A stretch of 14,457 nt of DNA. Origin: Gammaproteobacteria bacterium (GTDB lineage: Bacteria > Gemmatimonadota > Gemmatimonadetes > Longimicrobiales > Gaopeijiaceae). The stretch spans positions 1 to 14,457 of the forward strand of contig JAHEKL010000038.1 in the NCBI GenBank assembly GCA_024638345.1. The letters run 5' to 3'. The translations under genes and the position numbers were made by a program. The notes under the pieces were generated by a model, which saw only the letters and a program-made list of their open reading frames with translations, had not been told where the DNA came from and did not search any database. This document shows positions 7,364 to 13,503 of the stretch, piece after piece (the first letter of the stretch is position 1; each line of letters opens with the position of its first letter).

Positions 7364-7876
7364 ATGATCCAAGCGCTCTTCCCTCATCTTCCAGATTCGT
7401 CGCGACTTTGGGTGTATGGCGTGGGAAGACCACTCACGGAAGACGAGGAGTCCGATCTGCTGGCAAGGGTCGACACGTTCCTCGACGGGTGGAAGGCGCA
7501 CGGCCACCCTCTGGCCGCGGCTCGGGAGTGGCTCTACGGCCGCTTCCTCTTGGTGGGTGTGGACGACGGTGTGACACCGCCGTCTGGATGCTCGATCGAC
7601 GCACTCGTTAGGATTCTCCGCTCCATGGAGTCGGATCTCGAGACGGAGATAGTCGGAGGCGCAGCCGTCTGGTACGCGGACGGCGAGGGGCACGTCGAGC
7701 GTGTATCCCGCGCGGAGTTCAAGGAGCGCGCGGAGAGCGGGCTCGTATCGGAAGAGACCACTGTTTTCGACCCGTCAATCACCCGGGTGGGGGAGCTCCG
7801 CGCCGGGGAGTGGGAACGGCCGGCGGGCGACGGGTGGCATCGGAAGTACCTGAGTCCTCGCTCGAACGCTCTCTGA
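7364..7876 (+). CDS. Conserved small protein, function unknown
   Basis: 170 residues from the ATG at 7364, or 177 if an in-frame ATG at 7343 (overlapping the previous gene by 17 nt) is used; I prefer 7364 for its family-like N-terminus. The sequence has DSSRLWVYGVGRPLTEDEESDLLARVDTFLDGWKAHG near the start, a central SGCSIDALVRIL and a C-terminal GDGWHRKYL. From memory this pattern matches a soluble family of about 160 residues, common in Bacteroidetes, whose members are often labelled 'ABC transporter ATPase'. No Walker A, Walker B or ABC signature is visible here, so that label would be misleading. No signal peptide or membrane segment. Probably in one transcript with the AI-2E-type gene; its last 98 bases overlap the convergent hydrolase gene. 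Confidence 0.78.
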   Translation: MIQALFPHLPDSSRLWVYGVGRPLTEDEESDLLARVDTFLDGWKAHGHPLAAAREWLYGRFLLVGVDDGVTPPSGCSIDALVRILRSMESDLETEIVGGAAVWYADGEGHVERVSRAEFKERAESGLVSEETTVFDPSITRVGELRAGEWERPAGDGWHRKYLSPRSNAL

Positions 7877-8879
7877 GAAGCGTGGACAGATAGCGGACCG
7901 CCTCGGTCTCTGCCCAGAACGTGGGTCTCCAGGGTGCTCCGTCCTCGACGAATCCCACGTGTCCTCCCCGAGGTTGGAAAGACGCTCGCAACCACGGGGA
8001 CTCTGCCGCCTCCGCATGCGGGACCGCATCGCGAGGCAGAAACGGATCGTCGATCGCGTGAATCATCAGGGTGGGGACGCGAATCGCACCGAGGACGGGC
8101 TTCGAGGAGGCCATTCGGTAGTAGACGTCGGCGTTCGGAAACCCGTGCAGAGGCGCCGTAGCGGCATCGTCGAATTCCCGAAGCGTCCGGGCCGTCAGGA
8201 TTCGCTCCAAGTCGACCACCCCCCGAAGCAGTCCACCCTTCAGGCGGGCCTTCTCCTGCAGCGACCTCAGGAAATAACGGGTGTAGATGCGCCCCATCCA
8301 CCCGCTCTCCAGCATGCGCGACCCCTCGTTGAGGTCGTAGGGGACCGATATGGCCACGGCCGCCGAGAGCCGGTCGAGGCCCGCGCTTCCCAGCTCGCCG
8401 AGGTGGCGAAGGAGCACGTTTCCCCCGAGGGAGAACCCCAGCGCACCCAGGGGTCGACCGGGGTGCCGATTCCGGAGCACATCCAGGACGTGCGAGAGAT
8501 CCTCGGTGTCTCCGGAGTGGTAGAACCGGGCACGACGGTTGGGCACGCCCGAGCATGAGCGGAAATTCATTCCGATCGCCCTCATTCCGGCCCGAGTCAG
8601 CGCGTCCATGGTGACCCTCACGTAGGGACGACGCGTGGAGCCCTCGAGGCCGTGCAGAATCAGCACCACCGGTGCTTCGGAATCCGGATCCGGTCCGAGG
8701 TCGAGGTCTACGAAGTCGTCGTCCGGCGTCTCCAGTCGGAGTCGCTCCACCGGCAGGGCCGGGTCCCCTCTGAGGAACTTCCCGGCCAGGGTCTGAAGGT
8801 GCGCTCCTGGAAGCCAGCGCGCCGGACGGAACGGACGCGTCCGAAACGTGAGGTGGGCCGAAGGTGGGGACCCGCCCAT
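7779..8879 (-). CDS. YheT-type alpha/beta hydrolase
   Basis: Cytoplasmic alpha/beta-fold hydrolase of the YheT/UPF0017 (EMB8-like) family; some relatives act on esters or lipids, but the substrate here is unknown. 366 residues from the ATG at 8879. Family features: FRPARWLPGAHLQTL near the N-terminus (17-31), VVLILHGLEGSTRRPYVR (71-88, oxyanion region), MNFRSCSG (104-111), nucleophile elbow GFSLGGN with S150, acid D278 in HAIDDPFLP and His H307 in GGHVGF. The frame stays open 100 codons further upstream, but that stretch is unconserved and crosses the divergent lipoprotein gene, so I reject it. The last about 27 residues are a Pro/Arg-rich tail lying inside the convergent 7364-7876 gene, beyond where the fold normally ends; E. 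coli YheT has about 340 residues. Confidence 0.9.
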   Translation of the reverse strand: MGGSPPSAHLTFRTRPFRPARWLPGAHLQTLAGKFLRGDPALPVERLRLETPDDDFVDLDLGPDPDSEAPVVLILHGLEGSTRRPYVRVTMDALTRAGMRAIGMNFRSCSGVPNRRARFYHSGDTEDLSHVLDVLRNRHPGRPLGALGFSLGGNVLLRHLGELGSAGLDRLSAAVAISVPYDLNEGSRMLESGWMGRIYTRYFLRSLQEKARLKGGLLRGVVDLERILTARTLREFDDAATAPLHGFPNADVYYRMASSKPVLGAIRVPTLMIHAIDDPFLPRDAVPHAEAAESPWLRASFQPRGGHVGFVEDGAPWRPTFWAETEAVRYLSTLLRERSSEDSGTSDATRRPPAVPTPRRGAPPPG

Positions 8880-8931
8880 CCGATCTGTCCGCTCCAAGTG
8901 ACCGTCCTTGTTCGTGGCCCGGGGTTGACCG

Positions 8932-8960
8932 AGAATACCCCCGGTCCTGTTGCCAGCCAA
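8932..8960 (-). promoter_or_regulatory. Possible promoter of the YheT-type gene
   Basis: On the minus strand TTGGCT (8960-8955) and TATTCT (8937-8932) are separated by exactly 17 bases; each matches four of six consensus positions. The predicted start near 8925 would give a 5' untranslated region of about 45 bases before the ATG at 8879. It lies in the 105-base gap between this gene and the divergent lipoprotein gene. A pattern match only. Confidence 0.4.
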
Positions 8961-8984
8961 CCTCCTCGATTCGACAGGCTCCAG

Positions 8985-11051
8985 ATGACGTTCTGCGCAC
9001 GAGTGGTGCCACGACTCCTCCTGGTCGCCCTCGTAGCCACGGGCTGTGGGAGCTCGATCGCCGGTGACTCGCTGGCCATTCCCACCCCGCAGCTCCCTCC
9101 ATCGGATGGCCTGCTCGGCAATCCCGAGCTCCAAGCGCTCGTCGATCTCCAGACTGCACGCGACGGGGCGGCGCTCCAAGAGCGGCTCTCGAGCTCCGAG
9201 TCGGCGATTCGGGCCCGGGCTGCGCTGGCTCTGGCGTCCGTCCAGGATCCCACCGCGTTCGACCCGCTGGTGGAGCGCCTTACCGACGCCGACCCCGACG
9301 TGAGACGGAACGCGGCTTTCGCGCTGGGCCAGCTCGCACTCGACGATGGCGGCCTCGTTCTCCTTCGGGCACTCTCGGCGGAGTCGGATCAGGATGTGCG
9401 GGCCCGGCTCATCGATGCGCTGGGGAAGAGAGGTGGGCTCGACGTCATAGCCGAGCTACTGACGATGTCCCGTCCGAACGAAGAGCCCGCTCATACGTTG
9501 GCTCTATCCCGCGCTGCCCTTCGGGAGGTCAGGCCTCCCGGTGTGATCGAGGTTCTGGTGGAGCGACTGAACCATCCGAACCCGGAGGTGAGGGCGAGGA
9601 GCGCCTACTACTTCGGCCGAGCGGGAAGCCCGAGCGCGTGGTCTCCGTTCGCGCCGCAGGTCCGAGCCGTACTCGACGCGTATCCGGTTACTGAGGCCTC
9701 GGCGATGGATCTATTGGCGGGATTTGGACGTTTGGGAGAGGTCGAGGAAGACGCCGGTCGGATCTCCCGATGGATGATCGACGCGACCGACTGGCGAACT
9801 CGTCACAACGCCGCCCGCGCGGTCATGAGTCCCCGATGGCTCGAGAGTCCTTCGATTCAAGAGGCGCTCCTGGTGGCGCTGGACGATGCCTCGGAGCACG
9901 TGCGCGTCGCCGCGGCGGGATCGATCGGACTCCTCATCTGGAGCTCCGAGGAGCACCTGGAGCGGGCGCGGGGATGGATTCAGGGTCCGGCGGAGAACTG
10001 GCGTGTACAGGCGATCTTCGCTCCCATACTGGCCGCCCTGGGCTCGGGAGATCTGGTCTTGGCCTGGACCACCCGCATGGCGGATTATCACCCGGTGGCT
10101 ACCGCTCGAGGGATCCAGGCCCTTGGGGCTGTAGACACGTCCGAGGCGATCGAGCTGTTCTTCGACCTGGCCGATCACCCCGATCCGCTCGTCAGAGCCG
10201 CAGCCATCTCGACCCTGGCCCAGCGGCGCGCGCGGGGAGTCGTCGGGGACGAGCCGATCGAGCGGTTCTACGAGCTGTTCGCCCGCGCTCTCGAAGATCC
10301 CGAGAACCTGCCCGTGGCCCGGGCTGCCGTCGCTCTCTCCCATCCCGACTTCGCTGCGCTGGGCGCGGAGTCCGCGCTGGAGCGAGCCTTCCTCGACCGG
10401 CGAGCGCAGGGGGATGCGAATGTGCTCGTCCCGATCCTCGAATCGTCCGGGTCGTCGTCGCTTCCGCTGCTGCGAGAAGTGGTGGAGGAGGACGGGCTGC
10501 TGCTCCGCGAAGCTGCCGCGCGCGCTCTCGATCGATTGACCGGAGAGCAGGTGCCTCTCGGCGGAGGGGAGGTTTCCTTTCCAAGGCGGACAATCGACTG
10601 GCCCGCGCTCGAGGCGCTCGGGACCTCACCCAGGATCCGAATCGAGACGGATCAGGGGTCGATGACGCTGCGGCTCTATCCCGAGCAAGCGCCCTTGTCC
10701 GTGCAGAACTTCGTGGAGCAGGTGACCCGCGGTGAACACGACGGAACGAGGTTTCACCGCGTGGTCTCGAACTTCGTGGCGCAGGCTGGCGACTTTGGAC
10801 TCGGCGATGGGGGCGGGACCACGGGATACCGGATCCGCAGCGAGTTCACCCAGCTGCCGTTCCAGAGGGGTGTCATCGCGATGGCGTCGGCCGGCAAGGA
10901 CACCGAAGGCTCCCAATACTACCTGACGCATTCGATGCAGCCACACCTAGAAGGGGGCTACACCTCGTTCGGATGGATCGAAGACGGCGCGGCCGTCCTC
11001 GATCGAATCCAGCAGGGTGATCAGGTCCTACGGATGACTCTGCTGGATTGA
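8985..11051 (+). CDS. HEAT-repeat lipoprotein with C-terminal cyclophilin-type peptidyl-prolyl isomerase domain
   Basis: 688 residues from the ATG at 8985, chosen because it opens a lipoprotein signal (MTFCARVVPRLLLVALVATGC, probable lipidated C21); about 110 codons further upstream stay open but only antisense to the hydrolase gene. Residues about 45-540 are helical HEAT/Armadillo-like repeats, for example AIRARAALALASVQDPTAFD and DPDVRRNAAFALGQLA, expected to form a solenoid for protein binding. Residues about 549-688 are a cyclophilin domain: IETDQGSMTLRLYPEQAPLS, FHRVVSNFVAQAGD (590-603, with catalytic-type R592, F597 and Q600) and GSQYYLTHSMQPHLEGGYTS. It should be anchored to a membrane facing the periplasm and act as a scaffolded prolyl isomerase or chaperone. 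The cyclophilin core residues look intact, so activity is plausible. Client unknown. Confidence 0.9.
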   Translation: MTFCARVVPRLLLVALVATGCGSSIAGDSLAIPTPQLPPSDGLLGNPELQALVDLQTARDGAALQERLSSSESAIRARAALALASVQDPTAFDPLVERLTDADPDVRRNAAFALGQLALDDGGLVLLRALSAESDQDVRARLIDALGKRGGLDVIAELLTMSRPNEEPAHTLALSRAALREVRPPGVIEVLVERLNHPNPEVRARSAYYFGRAGSPSAWSPFAPQVRAVLDAYPVTEASAMDLLAGFGRLGEVEEDAGRISRWMIDATDWRTRHNAARAVMSPRWLESPSIQEALLVALDDASEHVRVAAAGSIGLLIWSSEEHLERARGWIQGPAENWRVQAIFAPILAALGSGDLVLAWTTRMADYHPVATARGIQALGAVDTSEAIELFFDLADHPDPLVRAAAISTLAQRRARGVVGDEPIERFYELFARALEDPENLPVARAAVALSHPDFAALGAESALERAFLDRRAQGDANVLVPILESSGSSSLPLLREVVEEDGLLLREAAARALDRLTGEQVPLGGGEVSFPRRTIDWPALEALGTSPRIRIETDQGSMTLRLYPEQAPLSVQNFVEQVTRGEHDGTRFHRVVSNFVAQAGDFGLGDGGGTTGYRIRSEFTQLPFQRGVIAMASAGKDTEGSQYYLTHSMQPHLEGGYTSFGWIEDGAAVLDRIQQGDQVLRMTLLD

Positions 11052-11117
11052 TCTCCCGACCCGCTCTCTAGCGCTCTGGAGCTTCGAGGCGTCCCCTCTG
11101 GCGCACGGCTCTTCTCT

Positions 11118-11167
11118 CCTGGGAAGGCGTCTCACTGATCGCCCATTCTCACGAGAGGTTTCCCAGG
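11118..11167. repeat. Inverted repeat upstream of the TetR-family gene
   Basis: CCTGGGAA (11118-11125) and TTCCCAGG (11160-11167) are perfect 8-base inverted copies separated by 34 bases. Inside, GGCG (11126-11129) and CGCC (11140-11143) could form a second small stem. No T-tract follows, so it is not a standard intrinsic terminator for the preceding lipoprotein gene. It could be an RNA structure at the end of that transcript or a protein-binding site. Function unknown. Confidence 0.4.
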
Positions 11168-11179
11168 GTTAACACCGTT
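11168..11179 (+). promoter_or_regulatory. Candidate operator copy 1 (GTTWACACYGTT)
   Basis: GTTAACACCGTT here recurs as GTTTACACTGTT at 11223-11234, with 10 of 12 bases identical and starts 55 bases apart. This copy lies upstream of the predicted -35 box of the TetR-family gene. A repeated 12-mer around a regulator's own promoter suggests a binding site, possibly for the regulator itself. Each copy is only weakly self-complementary, which is unlike typical TetR operators, so this is tentative. Confidence 0.3.
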
Positions 11180-11202
11180 ACAAGTTTCTTCGCAAATGGG
11201 GC

Positions 11203-11231
11203 TTGAGTCTATTCTTTGCTTTGTTTACACT
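11203..11231 (+). promoter_or_regulatory. Probable promoter of the TetR-family gene
   Basis: TTGAGT (11203-11208) and TACACT (11226-11231) are separated by exactly 17 bases and each matches four of six consensus positions. The surrounding DNA is unusually AT-rich for this window. The predicted start is about 11237-11239, on or next to the ATG of the regulator, which implies a leaderless transcript. The -10 box lies inside the second repeat copy, so a protein bound there would block RNA polymerase. Confidence 0.55.
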
Positions 11232-11234
11232 GTT
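11223..11234 (+). promoter_or_regulatory. Candidate operator copy 2 (GTTWACACYGTT)
   Basis: GTTTACACTGTT covers the predicted -10 box (11226-11231) and ends four bases before the regulator's ATG. It differs from copy 1 at two positions, the fourth (T for A) and the ninth (T for C). Its placement is what autorepression would need. Based on the repeat alone; no protein-binding evidence. Confidence 0.33.
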
Positions 11235-11238
11235 CACT

Positions 11239-11910
11239 ATGAAAGATACCAGGAAGCGAATTCTCGACTGCGCCTGCGATCTGTATCTGCGCGCCGGCTT
11301 CGACGGGTTTTCCATGCGAAAGCTGGCCCGCGACGTGGGCGTAACGGCCCCTGCGCTTTACCGGCACTTCGACAACCGGGAGGAAGTCCTGCTCGATGTC
11401 TTGGGCGAGGCACACGACGAGCTCTTTCGCACGCTCTCGCGAGCCCTCTCGGGGGCCACCCCACTCGAGCGTTTCGAGATGGCTGGCGATGCCTACATGG
11501 ACTTCGCTCTCGAGCACCCGCGGTACTTCCAGATGATCCACGCGTTCACCGAGTTCATGGGATGCGAGGACGTTCCCCCGGAGCTGGCCCGACGTACGGG
11601 AGCGATCCATCAGTTCTGGGACGATCGAGTGCGGGAGTGCATCGCGGCGGGGATCCTACGTGAAGAGCAACCGCAGCGGATCGGGCTGACCCTGTGGTCG
11701 CACGCGTACGGACTACTCTCGCTCTATTCGAGGCGGATGCTGGTAATCCCGGAGGAGGTCTTCCGATCCGAGTTCAGGGCTTCGTCGCGCCGAATGCTGC
11801 TCGGTCTGGGAACCCCGGAGTACGCGGAGCTGATCGCGAACAGCGTGAAGACCGCGGATGAGCGCTGGGACGGCGCGATGATGGCGGTGGACCCGGCGGC
11901 GGCGGACTGA
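11239..11910 (+). CDS. TetR/AcrR-family transcriptional regulator
   Basis: 223 residues from the ATG at 11239. The N-terminal DNA-binding domain is typical: RKRILDCACDLYLRAGFDGF (residues 6-25), then the helix-turn-helix FSMRKLARDVGVTAPALYRHF (24-44) and a following helix. The C-terminal ligand domain includes AYMDFALEHPRYFQMIHAFTE, resembling the WHG-type TetR C-terminal domain. A TTG at 11203 in the same frame would add 12 hydrophobic residues, but it is part of the predicted -35 box and the fold does not need it. No Shine-Dalgarno precedes the ATG, in line with a leaderless message. It lies directly upstream of TolC and adaptor genes, so it probably represses this efflux operon and itself and is released by a small molecule; that role is inferred from context. 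Confidence 0.92.
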   Translation: MKDTRKRILDCACDLYLRAGFDGFSMRKLARDVGVTAPALYRHFDNREEVLLDVLGEAHDELFRTLSRALSGATPLERFEMAGDAYMDFALEHPRYFQMIHAFTEFMGCEDVPPELARRTGAIHQFWDDRVRECIAAGILREEQPQRIGLTLWSHAYGLLSLYSRRMLVIPEEVFRSEFRASSRRMLLGLGTPEYAELIANSVKTADERWDGAMMAVDPAAAD

Positions 11911-11971
11911 AACTCACCTCTGCGTCGCTCGTAGGGTGGCGCGGATGAAACTGGATGACGGAGCGAGACCG

Positions 11972-13462
11972 ATGAGATTCATGGGTCGGATGACAGCGGG
12001 ATGGATCGCGATCATGCTCGTGCTTCCCATCGCGGCGTGGTCGCAGTCGACAGAGGCGGGACGGGGAGGAGCCTCGCCCGGGCAAGAAGACGAGCTCACC
12101 CTGACGCTGGACGAGGCTCTCCTGATCGGGCTCGAGGGCAATCGTGATCTGGAACGCGCTCGGCTCGCGCTGGAACAGGCCGAGGGTCAGGTGGCGGAGG
12201 CATGGTCGAGCGTGTACCCGAGCATCGACCTGAGTACCTCCTACACGCGGAATCTGACTCCGTCCGTCTCCTTCCTCCCCGCGATCATCTTCGACCCGAA
12301 TGCGCAGGAGGGCGAGCTCATCCAGGTGCAGTTCGGAGCGGAGAACGTCTGGAGCGGCAACATCTCGCTCGAGCAGCCGTTGTTCCGGGCCTCGGCGTTC
12401 ATCGGCGTGGGGGCGGCGGGCCGCTTCGAGAGCCTGCAGCTCGAGACCGTCCGCGGCGTGGAGCACGAGGTCGTCACCCGGATTCGACTCCTCTTCTACG
12501 ACCTGCTCCTGGCGCAGGAACAGGCGGGCCTGATCGAGCGCTCGGTCGAGCGGGTGGTGCAGTCCCTGGAGGAGACCCGCGCCCTGAATCGGGCAGGGTT
12601 GTCTTCGGACTACGACGTGCTTCGGCTCGAAGTGGAGCTGGCCAACCTGGAGCCGGACCTTAGAAGGGCCGAGAACGAGTTCAGGAGGATGCAGCGTGAG
12701 TTGGTGACGGAACTGGATCTCGACGAGGGCACGTCCCTCGCCGTGGTGGGGACGCTGGCCGACCTGAACCTGGACGATCCGTCCGACAACGAGCCGGCGA
12801 ATGCGCGTCTGCTCGCCCTGATGGGTGTGGATCTCGACGGCGAGGTTGGCCAGGCCCGTTCACAGGCCCTCATCCAGCAGGCGAGAATCGCGAATTCGAT
12901 GATTCAGCAGGCGGAGCTCAACACGGAGCTGCGCGGGACCGAGCTGCAGCTGGAGCGAGCCGAGTACCTACCGGAGGTGTCGCTCTTCGCAGGGTACGAT
13001 GTCCAGGCGCAGCAGGACGGGAGCCCTGTGTTCTTCGGCAGAAGTGGACAGCGCGGGTATGGCAGGAACGTCGGTCTCAGGGTCTCGTTGCCCATCTTCA
13101 CCGGTTTTCGACGAAACGCCCGAATCGATCAGATGCAGGCACAGCTCCGGGCGGCCCGGGTGGAGCTGGATCTGGCCGAGGATCAGCTGGATGACCAGCT
13201 TCTGAGCCTTCTCGAGCGAGTCGAGGAATCCAGGCTCCGGGCGCGATCCCAGGGCCTGGCAGTCCAGCAGGCGCAGCGGGGATTCGAGATCGCGAGCGCA
13301 CAGTACCGAGAAGGCCTGGGTAGCCAGCTCGAGTTGACCGACGCCGAGGTCGCGCTCCGACAAAGCGAGTTCAACTACGCGGAGTCGGTGTTCGACTATC
13401 TGTCTGCCCGGGCGCAGATCGATCAGCTCGTGGGACAGGTTCCGATTCCGGTAGGAAGCTGA
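11972..13462 (+). CDS. TolC-family outer-membrane efflux channel protein
   Basis: Outer membrane factor of a tripartite exporter; trimers of this family form a channel across the outer membrane and periplasm. About 496 residues from the ATG at 11972, chosen because GGAG lies eight bases upstream and the next 24 residues form a signal peptide (hydrophobic WIAIMLVLPIAAW, cleavage probably near S24-Q25). ATG 11945 and GTG 11936 are in-frame alternatives. The two structural repeats are visible: first LTLDEALLIGLEGNRDLERA with YPSIDLSTSYT, then a second unit with LRGTELQLERAEYLPEVSLF, GYGRNVGLRVSLPIFTGF and long coiled-coil helices ending in QYREGLGSQLELTDAEVALR. These are standard OEP-family signatures. 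It begins 61 bases after the regulator's stop and precedes the adaptor by 41 bases. Confidence 0.93.
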   Translation: MRFMGRMTAGWIAIMLVLPIAAWSQSTEAGRGGASPGQEDELTLTLDEALLIGLEGNRDLERARLALEQAEGQVAEAWSSVYPSIDLSTSYTRNLTPSVSFLPAIIFDPNAQEGELIQVQFGAENVWSGNISLEQPLFRASAFIGVGAAGRFESLQLETVRGVEHEVVTRIRLLFYDLLLAQEQAGLIERSVERVVQSLEETRALNRAGLSSDYDVLRLEVELANLEPDLRRAENEFRRMQRELVTELDLDEGTSLAVVGTLADLNLDDPSDNEPANARLLALMGVDLDGEVGQARSQALIQQARIANSMIQQAELNTELRGTELQLERAEYLPEVSLFAGYDVQAQQDGSPVFFGRSGQRGYGRNVGLRVSLPIFTGFRRNARIDQMQAQLRAARVELDLAEDQLDDQLLSLLERVEESRLRARSQGLAVQQAQRGFEIASAQYREGLGSQLELTDAEVALRQSEFNYAESVFDYLSARAQIDQLVGQVPIPVGS

Positions 13463-13503
13463 GCAGGCTCGGCGCGAACGCTCGAAAGAGGGAGGAGTAA
13501 CGC

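Noticed and set aside
8652..8984. N-terminal extension of the HEAT-cyclophilin protein
   Set aside because: This stretch is antisense to the hydrolase and has no signal; the lipoprotein signal begins exactly at 8985.
7534..9159. 541-codon minus-strand open frame overlapping the YheT-type gene
   Set aside because: Out of frame with the real hydrolase over the whole length, with Arg/Ser/Gly-rich composition and no motif.
11052..11117. Intrinsic terminator for the HEAT-cyclophilin gene
   Set aside because: Small stems such as CGCT/AGCG are present, but none is followed by a T-tract.
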